Part shown: positions 27,546-36,128 of the stretch, one piece after another
How positions within the stretch are numbered: the first letter of the stretch is position 1
How the letters are laid out: every line of letters begins with the position of its first letter
Origin: an uncultured Clostridia bacterium
GTDB taxonomy: Bacteria; Bacillota; Clostridia; Oscillospirales; Oscillospiraceae
Direction of reading: 5' to 3'
DNA: 64,000 bases
Assembly: GCA_947173485.1 (NCBI GenBank)
Contig: CAMWFH010000011.1
Span: 20,589 to 84,588, forward strand
Translations under genes and position numbers: made by a program
The notes under the pieces: model-generated
What the model was told of the DNA's origin: nothing
Database searches by the model: none
The model's input: only the letters and a program-made list of their open reading frames with translations

Positions 27546-28913
27546 ATGAAGAGATCTGGCTATATCGCTTTCATCGTCCTGATCTGGCTGCTCTGCCTGG
27601 TACCCGCCCTGGGGATGTTCCTCCCCGGTGAGGAGGAGACCGGCGGCAACCAGGTCCTCTCGGCGATGCCCGCCCTCCGGGACCGGAAGGGCCAGCTCAA
27701 CCAAGACTACCTGCCCCAGGTGATGGACTTCGTGGAGGACAACTACTACCTCCGCCAGCCCATGGTCACCGCCTGGGCCGGCCTCAACGAGAAGCTCCTC
27801 CGCTCCTCCATCTCGAAGGACGTGGTCCTGGGGAAGGACGGCTGGCTCTACTTCGGCGAGACCCTTTCCGATTACACCGGCCTGGCACCCTTGCCGGACA
27901 GCGACATCGCCGCCGCTGCCTACAACCTCCACATCATGTCGATCTATTGCAGCAACCAGAGGGCGGATCTGCTGGTCACCATCGCGCCGAATAAAAACTC
28001 TCTGTATCCAGAGAAGATGCCAAAACTGACCGTATATCCACCTGCCGCCTCTAATGCCGCCCGTCTGGCGGACGATCTGGACGGCTGGTTCGTGTCCTAT
28101 GTGGACCTCTTCAAGGCGTTCCGGGCCCAGGAGGAGCCCCTCTACTTCGCCCAGGACTCCCACTGGAACGGCCGGGGGGCGGCCCTGGCGGCGGACACCA
28201 TCCTGAACTTCCCCTGGAAGGGGGACAGCCGCTACTTCGAGGGCCCCTTCGTCCCAGCCACCCACAAGGGAGACCTCTACGATATGCTCTGCCCCGCCGG
28301 GGAGGAGACGGAGGCCGACTACGCCTACGGACCCGGCTTCCACTTCACCTATGACCAGCCCATCCGCTCGGCGGAAAATCTGACCATCATGACCACCTGC
28401 GAGGGGAAGGACGGCTCCCTGCTGATGTTCCGGGACTCCTTCGGCAATAACCTCTACCCCTATCTGGCGGAGAGCTTCGGCCATGCTCTCTTCTCTCGGG
28501 CCACTGCCTACCGGTTGGATCTGATCGCAGAGCGGGGGGCGGACACGGTGGTGATCGAACTGGTGGAGCGCAACATCCCCTATCTGCTGCAAAATGTGCC
28601 GGTGATGCCGGCGCCCAGCAGTACATCACGGCCCTACAAGGAGGGGTATTACTGGCAGGCCCGGGCGGTCCTCTCGCCGGAGGGGCCGGAGGATATCGTC
28701 CTACAGACCACACCCTCCCGGGAGATGTCCGGCTATGTGCTCGTCAAGGGCGCTCTGCCGGAGGGAAAGGCCCCCGGAGCGGTCTATCTGCTGGCGGACG
28801 GTGCGTACTATAAGGCATTTTTACAGGAGGACGGCGGGTTCGGCCTGTATATGCCGGAGACGGCGCTGACAGGTGAGCTGTCTGTGATATGGAGTGGAGG
28901 AGAGTACGAATGA
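27546..28913 (+). CDS. AlgJ/AlgX-like SGNH acetyltransferase, membrane-anchored
   Basis: A 455-residue protein with one N-terminal membrane segment (about residues 6-26) and an outward SGNH-like domain. The Asp-His pair stands in QDSHWNGRG (Asp204, His206) and the nucleophile Ser298 in MFRDSFGNN, the arrangement of AlgX/AlgJ and DHHW proteins. It would accept acyl groups from the MBOAT partner and place them on a surface glycan. The start has GAGG upstream. Its stop overlaps the next gene (ATGA), placing the SLH-transglutaminase protein in the same unit. Confidence 0.85.
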   Translation: MKRSGYIAFIVLIWLLCLVPALGMFLPGEEETGGNQVLSAMPALRDRKGQLNQDYLPQVMDFVEDNYYLRQPMVTAWAGLNEKLLRSSISKDVVLGKDGWLYFGETLSDYTGLAPLPDSDIAAAAYNLHIMSIYCSNQRADLLVTIAPNKNSLYPEKMPKLTVYPPAASNAARLADDLDGWFVSYVDLFKAFRAQEEPLYFAQDSHWNGRGAALAADTILNFPWKGDSRYFEGPFVPATHKGDLYDMLCPAGEETEADYAYGPGFHFTYDQPIRSAENLTIMTTCEGKDGSLLMFRDSFGNNLYPYLAESFGHALFSRATAYRLDLIAERGADTVVIELVERNIPYLLQNVPVMPAPSSTSRPYKEGYYWQARAVLSPEGPEDIVLQTTPSREMSGYVLVKGALPEGKAPGAVYLLADGAYYKAFLQEDGGFGLYMPETALTGELSVIWSGGEYE

Positions 28914-30322
28914 AGCGTCTGTTGTATCTTGCTTTGATGGTTGTGGCCCTGCTGGCGGCCCACTCCCCGGTCCAGATGGCCTGGGCGGGGATCGGCTCCC
29001 CTGATGGGCCCGATGCGCCTGCCGTCTCCTATCCCCGCCATACCTGGTCTGAGGAGTTTGAGGCCCCGGCGGACCCAACGGCCACCTTTACCGGCTATAC
29101 CCTGACGGCGGACAGCCACAGCGCCTATGTGAAGGGCAGCGGCGGGAAGATGGGGGATTTCTCCCCCGAGGACAGCTTGACCAGGGGCCAGATCGCCCAG
29201 ATCCTCCTGCGGCTGCTGCCGGCGGACCTGCCCAGCACCGCGGTCTACAGTGACGTCCCCGCCGACGCCTGGTATGCCAAGGCCGCCGGCGTCCTGGGGG
29301 GCCTGGGGGTCATCCGTCCGGGGGAGGACACCTTCCTGCCGGAGGAGGAGGTCACCCGCGGGGAGCTGATCCGCTATATCGCCTGCTTCTTCCCCTTCCG
29401 GGAGGACGCGGAGGTCTTTACCGATGTGCCGGACAGCCACCTGGATGCCCCCTATATCCTCTCCGCCCGGGCCAACGGCTGGCTGAAGGGCTACTCCGAC
29501 GGCACGGTCCGCCCCGACCAGCCGATCACCCGGGCCGAGGCGGTGACCATGCTGAACCGGGCCCTGGACCGCAAGGCGGACAAGGCGTATATCGACCGGG
29601 TCCGGCCTACTTTCTATCTGGATGTGCCGGTGGGCAGCTGGTACTACTATGATGTGATGGAGGCCTCCGTGGCCCATGTCCACCTGAGCGTAGGGGAGGA
29701 CGGGAAGGAGCTGTGGCGGGAGCATACCGGCGGCCACCGCCCCGAGGAGGGCTTCCACCTGGTGGATGGCTGGTCCTACTACTACGACAGCACCCTGGGG
29801 GATATCGTCCGGGGAGGCGATGTAGACACCTTCACCTTTGATGAGCAGGGCCATTATACCACCGGCAGCGCCGAGCTGGACGGCCTGCTCCGGGAGGCGG
29901 TGCTGGCCCACACCAATAAGGACATGACCCGGGAGGAGATGCTCCGGGCCCTCTACAACTACAGCCGGGACGACTTCCGCTACCTCAAGCGGCCCACCTA
30001 CGACTTCGGCGCCACCGGCTTCATGCAGGCCGATGCCCTGGAGATGATGAAGACCCACCGGGGCAACTGCTACTCCTTCGCCTCCGTGTTCTACTACTTA
30101 GCCCGCTGGATCGGCTATGACGCCGTGACCTACAGCGGCACCCTAGGCCGGACCAGCCAGCCCCACAGCTGGGTGGAGATCGAGTTCGACGGGACCTGGT
30201 ACGTCTTTGATCCGGAGCTGGAGAACGCCTACCGCACCAAGTACAACAACTACAACATGAAACTGTATAAATACCTGGACAACAACTACTGGCGGTACAT
30301 CCGGCCGGACCACATCGCATAA
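28910..30322 (+). CDS. Secreted SLH-domain protein with a C-terminal transglutaminase-like domain
   Basis: A 470-residue exported protein. The signal peptide covers about residues 1-26. Three SLH-like modules follow (FSPEDSLTRGQIAQILLRLL, FLPEEEVTRGELIRYI, VRPDQPITRAEAVTML), which anchor proteins to secondary cell-wall polymer. The C-terminal third is transglutaminase-like, with a plausible triad of Cys387 (GNCYSFAS), His419 (PHSWVEI) and Asp434 (VFDPE). ATG 28910 follows GGAGG and overlaps the preceding stop. Its linkage to surface acetylation genes suggests a wall-remodelling or cross-linking role, which is an inference. Confidence 0.85.
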   Translation: MKRLLYLALMVVALLAAHSPVQMAWAGIGSPDGPDAPAVSYPRHTWSEEFEAPADPTATFTGYTLTADSHSAYVKGSGGKMGDFSPEDSLTRGQIAQILLRLLPADLPSTAVYSDVPADAWYAKAAGVLGGLGVIRPGEDTFLPEEEVTRGELIRYIACFFPFREDAEVFTDVPDSHLDAPYILSARANGWLKGYSDGTVRPDQPITRAEAVTMLNRALDRKADKAYIDRVRPTFYLDVPVGSWYYYDVMEASVAHVHLSVGEDGKELWREHTGGHRPEEGFHLVDGWSYYYDSTLGDIVRGGDVDTFTFDEQGHYTTGSAELDGLLREAVLAHTNKDMTREEMLRALYNYSRDDFRYLKRPTYDFGATGFMQADALEMMKTHRGNCYSFASVFYYLARWIGYDAVTYSGTLGRTSQPHSWVEIEFDGTWYVFDPELENAYRTKYNNYNMKLYKYLDNNYWRYIRPDHIA

Positions 30323-30340
30323 AACAGGAGGATGAAAAAC

Positions 30341-30874
30341 GTGAGAAAATTTGTATGTCTGCTGGCGGCGCTGGCCCTGGCGCTGACCCTCTGTGCCTGC
30401 AATAACGCCCCCGACACGCCCCCCGCGCCTGACGGGAACGGTACCCAGACCCAGGACCCTTCCGGCCCGGACAACAGCGGCCAGACCACACCGGATACCC
30501 CGCCGGCCGGCCAGGGAGACACAACGGGCCCCGGCGTCACCACCCCGCCCCCCGGACCGGAGGACACCTCCAAGGACAATGATCCCCCCGCTAAGGACAA
30601 TGAGCCGCCGACCCAGGATGAGCAGCCAGGGGGCCAGGGCAGCCAAGACAGCCAGGACGAGAAGGACCCGGCGGCCATGAAGGAGACAGCGCTGGGCCTC
30701 ATCGACCAGCCGGTCAGTGAGCTGTATGCGGCCATCGGCCAGCCCCTCTCCGCGGACTACGCCCCCAGCTGTCTGGAGGTGGGCGGCGAGGACGGCGAGC
30801 TGACCTATGACGGCTTCACCGTCTACACCGTCAAGTCCGCCGACGGCAGCGAGACGGTCTACGATGTGCTTTGA
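30341..30874 (+). CDS. Small lipoprotein with a proline/acid-rich linker
   Basis: A 177-residue lipoprotein. The GTG at 30341 is chosen as start because AGGAGG ends nine bases before it; the ATG at 30332 touches the ribosome site. The lipobox ends at Cys20 (LTLCAC). About 90 residues of Pro, Thr, Gly, Asp and Gln form an extended tether. A compact C-terminal domain of about 60 residues (LGLIDQPVSELYAAIGQP ... VYTVKSADGSETVYDVL) follows. The domain is not recognised. It is the last gene of the envelope operon, ahead of a strong terminator. Confidence 0.75.
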   Translation: MRKFVCLLAALALALTLCACNNAPDTPPAPDGNGTQTQDPSGPDNSGQTTPDTPPAGQGDTTGPGVTTPPPGPEDTSKDNDPPAKDNEPPTQDEQPGGQGSQDSQDEKDPAAMKETALGLIDQPVSELYAAIGQPLSADYAPSCLEVGGEDGELTYDGFTVYTVKSADGSETVYDVL

Positions 30875-30898
30875 GGAGATCTGACGCTCCAACTCTTA

Positions 30899-30935
30899 GC
30901 AGGCGCCCAGTGGAGGGCGCCTGCTGCATTTTTGC
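30899..30935 (+). terminator. Intrinsic terminator of the envelope operon
   Basis: A 10-bp perfect stem (30899-30908 with 30915-30924) is followed by TGCATTTTTG. Confidence 0.85.
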
Positions 30936-30936
30936 G

Positions 30937-30984
30937 CAAAAGAGCCTGCCTGCCCTGTATCGGGGCAGACAGGCTCTCTATTTT
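30937..30984. terminator. Second, bidirectional terminator hairpin
   Basis: Stem 30941-30955 with 30962-30976 (one mismatch), flanked by AAAA on the left and CTATTTTT on the right. It can therefore end transcription from both sides, including the S41-like gene on the minus strand. Confidence 0.75.
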
Positions 30985-30998
30985 TCACAGGACTTGCG

Positions 30999-32693
30999 TC
31001 ACCGCAGGCCCAGCCGGGCGGCCAGGCCCCAGCCGTCCTGGCAGGTCATGGGGGCCTTGGGATCTACGTCCTCCGGCAACAGTCCCTGCTGCCAGGCGGA
31101 CTCCACCGCCGCCGCGGCCCAGCTGTCCGCCGCTTTGGCGCTGCTGCCGGCGCGGACGGACGGCAGGTCCCACCCCATGGCGGTCAGCCAGCGCTCCGTC
31201 ATCACGGCGGCCTCCTGCCAGGTGGCGGTCCGGGCGGGGGCGAAGGCGCCACCGCCGGTGCCGTTGACGATGCCCTGCTCCATGCACCATGCTACGTCCG
31301 GCGTGTACCAGTTGTTGGGGAACAGGTCACCGAAAAGGAGGACCTGTTCCTCCGGGTAGGTCACCTCCGCCCCAGCGGCCTGCCGTAGCAGCGCCGCCAG
31401 TCGGCCGCGGGAGAGGGGATCGCCGCCGTCGGCGGCGGGGATATGGGGCTCGTCCATGGCCAGCAGGGCCTCCACTGCCGTATCCCGGCCCGCCAGGTAG
31501 TCCGCCAGGGTCTGGGGAAGGGGCAGGTCCGGCTGGACGGGGACCATCCCCTTGCCGGCGGCGCTCTCGAAGTAGTCCCCTAAGCAGATATACTTGGTAG
31601 AGAAGGAGACAGAGAGCTGCGAGTGGGGCAGCTGAAAGCTACCCAGCGCGCCAAAGTGGTCCACGCAGCCGCTGGCGGCCTCCCCGGCCAGGTAGCCCCC
31701 CAGCTCCTGGATCTCCACCGCGTTGATCGCGGCGGAGGAGAAGGTGGCCTCGCCGATCAGGCCCCAGACCTGGATCTCCTCCCCCCGGATACGGGGCAGC
31801 AGGACCGACAGCAGAGGCTGGATGACCCCGTCAGAGCCGCCGCCGTTGCTGCGCAGATCGATCAGCACCTTTTTGTATGTACCGCCATCCAGATCCCGGG
31901 CGACCTGGGCGGCAAAGTCTGCCATGGGCAGCTCCGGGTCCTCGGCGCAGGTGTTGTACTGGATGTAGTAGGTGTCCTCCGACAGGGGCAGGGAGAAGTA
32001 GTAGCGCTTCTGGAAGGCGGTGGCCGGCTGGGTTTGCGGCTCCAGTCCCGCCAGGGCGGGCCACTGGGACCGGTCGGCGGTGGGCAGGGCGGTGAGGGAT
32101 AGCTCTGCGGTCTGTCCGTCAGGGCCGGCCAGGGAGAGGACCAGGGGCCCCTCCGGCTCCGTGATGCCCGCATAGGCGAACAGCTCCGCTGAGCCGAAGG
32201 CCTGGCGCACCTGGCGGCGCAGCTTCACATCGTTGTCGCTGCTGAGCAGGACGGACAGCCGTTGGGCCACATCCTCCATGGTCAGGCCGCTCACCGTCTG
32301 GAGGGTCCAGCCCAAATAGTCCCGGTGGGCCTCCGGGAGGGTGTCGATCACCCAGACGCCGTCGAACCAGGCCAGGGCCACCGGGTAGACGTGGAGCATC
32401 ACCGGGCCCAGGCTGGCGCTGGTGTGGGAGTCCCGGGCCAGGGCGATGAGGGACTGGACATCCAGCAGGAAGTCCACATCGCTCTCTGTAGCCAGCCGCG
32501 CCTCGATCGCCGCCTTCCGGGCCAGGAACGTCTCCTCCGGCGTGGTGTGGAACAGGTCAGGGTGGTTATAGCGCAGGGTATCGTAGACGGTCTCCAGGTC
32601 CGTCTGCCGCTCCTCCGGCGTCAGCGCCAGGGCCGGCAGGGCCAGGAGCAGCGCCAGCAGCAGGCAGAGAAGGGGGGCGCGAAGGTGTTTCAT
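30999..32693 (-). CDS. Secreted S41-like peptidase with SLH-like C-terminus
   Basis: A 564-residue exported protein. The signal peptide (KHLRAPLLCLLLALLLALPALA) defines the ATG at 32693, with AAGGAG about 12 bases upstream. The central part resembles S41/C-terminal processing peptidases: LIDLRSNGGGSDG, and GLIGEATFSSAAINAVEI, where the Ser of FSSAA stands where the nucleophile is expected. No clear PDZ domain is visible. The C-terminal 110 residues carry SLH-like motifs (DLFPNNWYTPDVAWCMEQGIVNGTG). It is divergently transcribed from the GT2 gene. Peptidase activity is probable rather than proven. Confidence 0.8.
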   Translation of the reverse strand: MKHLRAPLLCLLLALLLALPALALTPEERQTDLETVYDTLRYNHPDLFHTTPEETFLARKAAIEARLATESDVDFLLDVQSLIALARDSHTSASLGPVMLHVYPVALAWFDGVWVIDTLPEAHRDYLGWTLQTVSGLTMEDVAQRLSVLLSSDNDVKLRRQVRQAFGSAELFAYAGITEPEGPLVLSLAGPDGQTAELSLTALPTADRSQWPALAGLEPQTQPATAFQKRYYFSLPLSEDTYYIQYNTCAEDPELPMADFAAQVARDLDGGTYKKVLIDLRSNGGGSDGVIQPLLSVLLPRIRGEEIQVWGLIGEATFSSAAINAVEIQELGGYLAGEAASGCVDHFGALGSFQLPHSQLSVSFSTKYICLGDYFESAAGKGMVPVQPDLPLPQTLADYLAGRDTAVEALLAMDEPHIPAADGGDPLSRGRLAALLRQAAGAEVTYPEEQVLLFGDLFPNNWYTPDVAWCMEQGIVNGTGGGAFAPARTATWQEAAVMTERWLTAMGWDLPSVRAGSSAKAADSWAAAAVESAWQQGLLPEDVDPKAPMTCQDGWGLAARLGLR

Positions 32694-32737
32694 AGGTGGG
32701 GTCAGCTCCTTCTTGTAAAGAATGGGTCTCCGGGTCC

Positions 32738-32831
32738 AGTATACCACAGAGACCAGGGGAGAGATCTTTAAGAATTTTTTAACATCTGCCGGTTAAGAGA
32801 TCCTTAAAGATCTCGCCATTGGACTCTTAAA
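32738..32831. promoter_or_regulatory. Divergent control region with response-regulator-like repeats
   Basis: TTAA cores start at 32768, 32779, 32793 and 32804: two pairs, each spaced 11 bp, the spacing used by OmpR/PhoB-type regulators. GAGATCTTTAAG (32761-32772) is repeated exactly in inverted form at 32803-32814. On the minus strand a TATACT -10 (32743-32738) for the S41-like gene lacks a good -35, and its -35 position falls on the first repeat, as in activator-dependent promoters. Confidence 0.55.
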
Positions 32832-32847
32832 AAAGCCCTGCTATACT
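32819..32847 (+). promoter_or_regulatory. Promoter of the GT2 gene
   Basis: TTGGAC (32819-32824), a 17-base spacer and TATACT (32842-32847), about 30 bases before the start codon. Confidence 0.75.
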
Positions 32848-32877
32848 CCAGGCAATTCCACCAAGGAGGGCTCACAT

Positions 32878-34068
32878 ATGACCGACATCATCCTGATCCT
32901 GACGCTGCTGCTGAAGGTGTCCACGCTCTACTTCGCCTGTGTGGCGGTATTTGCCCTGGGCCGCCGGCGGCGCTTTGCCCATGCCGCCCCTGCCACCCGT
33001 TTTGCCGTGCTGGCGGCGGCCAGGAACGAGGAGCGGGTGATCGGCGCCCTGGTGGAGAGCATCAAGGCCCAGAACTACCCAGCGGAGCTGGTGGATATCT
33101 ACGTCATCCCCAACAACTGCACCGACCATACCGAGGCGGCCGCTGCCGCCGCCGGGGCCCAGATCGTCCACTGCCTGGGCCGGGTGGGCAGCAAGGGCGA
33201 CGCCCTGCGGGAGGCCATCTGCCAGCTGCTGCCCAAGGGCTACGACGCCTTCGCGGTCTTTGACGCGGACAACACCGCCCACCCGGACTTCCTTCTCCGT
33301 ATGAACGACGCTTTCCAGGCCGGGGCCCGGGTCTGCAAGGGCCGTCTCCGGGCCGCCAACCCCACCGACAGCTGGGTCGCCGGCTGCTACGGCCTTTACT
33401 TTGCCGCCTTCGACTGGTTCTTCAGCCGTCCCCGGAGCCGCTGCGGCCTCTCCGCCAAGCTGGTGGGCACCGGATTTGCCGTCCACCGGGAGGTGCTGGA
33501 GGAACTGGGGGGCTGGAACACCGCCACCATCGCCGAGGACGCTGAGTTCTCCGCCCAGTGCGCCCGGATCGGACGGCGGGTCCACTGGGTCCCGGAGGCC
33601 ATGGCCTATGACGAGGAGCCCACGGACCTGCGCACCTCCCTCATCCAGCGCCGCCGCTGGTGCAGCGGCCTGATGCAGGTGGCCCGGCAGGAGGTGGGGC
33701 GTCTGGCGGCGGGGACAGGCCCGCTGGCCCTGCGGCTGGACATGGCCATGTTCCTCCTGGCCCCCTTCACCCAGGCCCTGTCCGGCCTGCTGGCCCTGGC
33801 AGGGGTAGCGGCGGGGGGCATCAGCGGCCTGGCCGGGTATCTGGGCGGACTGTGCCTCGCCTACATCGCCGCGGCAGGGCTGGGGCTGGTCCTCTCCCTG
33901 GCGGAGGGGTACGGCCTGCGGGGGATGCTCCCCGCGATCTGCGGCTATCCCCTGTTCATGGCCACCTGGATGCCCCTCCAGGTCGCGGCCCTCTTCAAGG
34001 ACACTACCAGCTGGCGGGAGATCCGCCACCAGGGCCGCGCCAGGCCGGTGGCCGGCGGTCAGTGGTGA
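32878..34068 (+). CDS. Family 2 membrane glycosyltransferase
   Basis: A processive-type GT2 of 396 residues. It has an N-terminal membrane segment, then the GT-A domain with AARNEERVIGALVES, the metal motif FDADN, the acceptor motif AEDAEF and QRRRW (the QxxRW signature), followed by two or three C-terminal membrane segments. Such enzymes build or extend surface polysaccharides from nucleotide sugars. ATG 32878 follows AAGGAGG. It ends inside the convergent ZIP gene (10-bp overlap). The product is unknown; hyaluronan/chitin/cellulose-synthase-like folds are the family frame. Confidence 0.87.
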   Translation: MTDIILILTLLLKVSTLYFACVAVFALGRRRRFAHAAPATRFAVLAAARNEERVIGALVESIKAQNYPAELVDIYVIPNNCTDHTEAAAAAAGAQIVHCLGRVGSKGDALREAICQLLPKGYDAFAVFDADNTAHPDFLLRMNDAFQAGARVCKGRLRAANPTDSWVAGCYGLYFAAFDWFFSRPRSRCGLSAKLVGTGFAVHREVLEELGGWNTATIAEDAEFSAQCARIGRRVHWVPEAMAYDEEPTDLRTSLIQRRRWCSGLMQVARQEVGRLAAGTGPLALRLDMAMFLLAPFTQALSGLLALAGVAAGGISGLAGYLGGLCLAYIAAAGLGLVLSLAEGYGLRGMLPAICGYPLFMATWMPLQVAALFKDTTSWREIRHQGRARPVAGGQW

Positions 34069-34832
34069 GCGCCCAGCTGGAGCAGCAGGCCAAGGGAGAT
34101 GCCCGCCACGATCAGCAGGATGACCAGGGGGGACTTCCAGGCCTCCAGAGCCTCCGGCACCAGTTCAAAGAAGATCACATAGAGCATGGCCCCGGCGGCA
34201 AAGCCCAGGGCAACGATCAAAAGCGATGGCGCGGCGGCCCCGATATAGTAGCCCAGCAGGGCCCCCAGGATCGTGGGCGCACCGCTGAGGGCGGCCACGC
34301 CGATGGCCCGGACGGGCCGCTTGCCGCCTCCCAGCAGGGGGGCGGTGATGCTCATGCCCTCCGGGATGTTGTGGAGGCCGATGGTGGCTGCCGCCAGGGT
34401 GCTGCCCCCGGAGATGCCGCCCGCCGCCACCGCCGCGCCGATGGCCATGCCCACCGGCATATTGTGGAGCGCCACCGCCGCCGCCAGCACGAAGCCCGCC
34501 GTTTGCAGGTCGTGGTGGCCGCAGGCGCACTGGTGGGGGTGGTCGTGGTCGGCGTGGTGGACGCTCCGGTCGATCCAGCAGTTGAGCAGCCAGGTGACGC
34601 CGAATCCGATTAGCAGGCAGACCGGGACCATCCAGTCCCCGCCGTGTTCAAAGGCTTCCGGGACCATATGGAAGCACACCACGCTGAGCATGACGCCAGC
34701 GGTGAAGGCCACCAGCATGGCGGTAGCGCGGTCGCTCTTCCGTCCAAGGAGGAAGGCCAAGAGGCCCCCCAGGGCCAGTCCGCCGACGCCGGTCAGGGCG
34801 GTCAGCAGGAGGATGTAGAGGATAGTGTTCAT
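34059..34832 (-). CDS. ZIP-family divalent metal transporter
   Basis: A 257-residue membrane protein with eight predicted segments, importing zinc or related divalent metals. Segment 4 carries ALHNMPVGMAIG and segment 5 IGLHNIPEGMSI, the His/Glu metal-path motifs of the ZupT/GufA branch. A cytosolic loop is very His-rich (HHADHDHPHQCACGHHD), probably a metal sensor or buffer. ATG 34832 follows GGGAG. It has its own promoter at 34868-34895. The 3' end overlaps the GT2 gene. Confidence 0.9.
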   Translation of the reverse strand: MNTILYILLLTALTGVGGLALGGLLAFLLGRKSDRATAMLVAFTAGVMLSVVCFHMVPEAFEHGGDWMVPVCLLIGFGVTWLLNCWIDRSVHHADHDHPHQCACGHHDLQTAGFVLAAAVALHNMPVGMAIGAAVAAGGISGGSTLAAATIGLHNIPEGMSITAPLLGGGKRPVRAIGVAALSGAPTILGALLGYYIGAAAPSLLIVALGFAAGAMLYVIFFELVPEALEAWKSPLVILLIVAGISLGLLLQLGAHH

Positions 34833-34867
34833 AAAAAATTGCTCCCAAGGGTAAAAACTTTCTTCCT

Positions 34868-34895
34868 AGTATATCCCTTTTTACAGAATTGTCAA
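34868..34895 (-). promoter_or_regulatory. Promoter of the ZIP gene
   Basis: On the minus strand, TTGACA (34895-34890), a 16-base spacer and TATACT (34873-34868). No Zur-type palindrome is evident. Confidence 0.75.
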
Positions 34896-34899
34896 ATCC

Positions 34900-34934
34900 C
34901 AGCGGCGCCGGTCTCCGGCGCCGAGCTGTTTTTT
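34900..34934 (+). terminator. Plus-strand terminator hairpin between divergent promoters
   Basis: GGCGCCGG/CCGGCGCC stem (34904-34911 with 34915-34922), extended by CAGC/GCTG, then six T's. It insulates the downstream plus-strand promoter from read-through antisense to the ZIP gene. Confidence 0.7.
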
Positions 34935-34943
34935 CCTGGATGG

Positions 34944-34972
34944 TTGACTTTTCCGCCGCCTCATGCTATAGT
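34944..34972 (+). promoter_or_regulatory. Promoter of the acetyltransferase-ogt operon
   Basis: TTGACT (34944-34949), a 17-base spacer and TATAGT (34967-34972). Confidence 0.78.
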
Positions 34973-35010
34973 CAAAGCACTTTTGACCATGTTCGCAGGG
35001 AGGCAGTGGT

Positions 35011-35622
35011 ATGACGAGCAAGGAGAAGATGCACAGCGGGGCGCTGTATCTGCCCATGGAGGAGACGCTGCTGGCGGAGCAGCTCGCCTGCCAGGAGCAC
35101 CTGTATGACTTCAACCGGACCAGGCCCTTGGAGCAGGCCCGGCGGGCGGCGCTGCTGGGGGAGATGTTCGCGGAGATCGGGGAGGACTGCTACATAGAGC
35201 CGCCCCTCTACGCCAACTGGGGCGGCCACCATGTCCACTTCGGCAGCCATATCTACGCCAATTTCGGCCTGACGCTGGTGGACGACACCCATATCTATGT
35301 GGGGGACTACACCCAGTTCGCCCCCCATGTGACCGTGGCCACGGCGGGCCATCCCCTGGACCCGGAGCTGCGGGAGCGGGGGTACCAGTACAACGCGCCG
35401 GTCCGGATCGGCCGTAACTGCTGGATCGGCGCGGGGGCCCTGCTCCTGCCCGGCGTCACCATCGGCGACAACGTGGTGATCGGGGCGGGGAGCGTGGTGA
35501 CCCGGGACCTGCCCTCCAACGTGTTGGCGGTGGGCAGCCCCTGCCGGGTCCTGCGGGAGATCGGAGAGCATGAGCGGACCTACTACTTCAAAGAGCGGAG
35601 GATCGACTATGACGCACTGTGA
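35011..35622 (+). CDS. Maltose/galactoside-type sugar O-acetyltransferase
   Basis: A left-handed beta-helix acetyltransferase of 203 residues using acetyl-CoA. The N-terminal cap (MTSKEKMHSGALYLPMEE) is that of the maltose acetyltransferase/LacA group. Hexapeptide repeats run through CYIEPPLYANWGGHHVHFGSHIYANFGLTLVDD. Further on, the VTVATAGHPLDPELR loop contains the catalytic His. ATG 35011 follows GGGAGG. It overlaps ogt by 14 bp. The exact sugar acceptor is not known; such enzymes often detoxify surplus sugars. Confidence 0.92.
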   Translation: MTSKEKMHSGALYLPMEETLLAEQLACQEHLYDFNRTRPLEQARRAALLGEMFAEIGEDCYIEPPLYANWGGHHVHFGSHIYANFGLTLVDDTHIYVGDYTQFAPHVTVATAGHPLDPELRERGYQYNAPVRIGRNCWIGAGALLLPGVTIGDNVVIGAGSVVTRDLPSNVLAVGSPCRVLREIGEHERTYYFKERRIDYDAL

Positions 35623-36076
35623 GCCCTATGTCAGCCAGTATACATCCCCCATCGGCCCCCTTTGGCTCCTGAGCGACGGGGAGGCCCTGACGGGGCTGTA
35701 CTTCGCCCCCCATCCCGGACGGGGCGGGGCGGCCCTGCCCCTCCACCGGCAGGCCGCGGCGGAGCTGACCGCCTACTTTCAGAAGGAGCTGCGCGCCTTC
35801 ACCCTGCCTATTTGTTTGGAGGGGACCGATTTTCGCAAAAAGGTGTGGCAGGCGCTGACCCAGATCCCCTACGGGGAGACCATCACCTATGGGGAGCTGG
35901 CCGCCCGGGTGGGCGATGCCAAGGCCAGTCGGGCCGTGGGCCAGGCCAATCACTTCAACCCCATCAGCATCATCGTCCCCTGCCACCGGGTGGTGGGGGC
36001 TGGCGGGAAGCTGACCGGCTACGGCGGCGGGATCGAGAAAAAGATCTTCCTGTTGCAGCTGGAGGGGGCCCGATAG
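35609..36076 (+). CDS. ogt: Methylated-DNA--protein-cysteine methyltransferase
   Basis: A suicidal repair protein that takes alkyl groups from O6-alkylguanine. The 155-residue protein has the length of the Ogt class without an Ada-type domain. The active site PCHRV contains the acceptor Cys125, preceded by the helix-turn-helix PYGETITYGELAARVGDAKASRAVGQAN and followed by LTGYGGGIEKK. ATG 35609 has GGAGG upstream and lies inside the end of the acetyltransferase gene. Confidence 0.95.
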   Translation: MTHCEPYVSQYTSPIGPLWLLSDGEALTGLYFAPHPGRGGAALPLHRQAAAELTAYFQKELRAFTLPICLEGTDFRKKVWQALTQIPYGETITYGELAARVGDAKASRAVGQANHFNPISIIVPCHRVVGAGGKLTGYGGGIEKKIFLLQLEGAR

Positions 36077-36084
36077 AGAGCCAG

Positions 36085-36113
36085 ACAGGGCGGCGCGTCA
36101 TGCGCCGCCCTGT
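36085..36113. terminator. Convergent hairpin without a T-run
   Basis: A 12-bp perfect stem (36085-36096 with 36102-36113, loop GTCAT) lies between convergent ogt and the yycH-like gene. There is no run of T's on either side, so it is a weak or factor-dependent terminator. Confidence 0.5.
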
Positions 36114-36128
36114 TCATCGTTCTGGCAA

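Noticed and set aside
30332..30340. ATG 30332 as start of the small lipoprotein
   Set aside because: It directly touches AGGAGG; GTG 30341 has proper nine-base spacing and a cleaner signal peptide.
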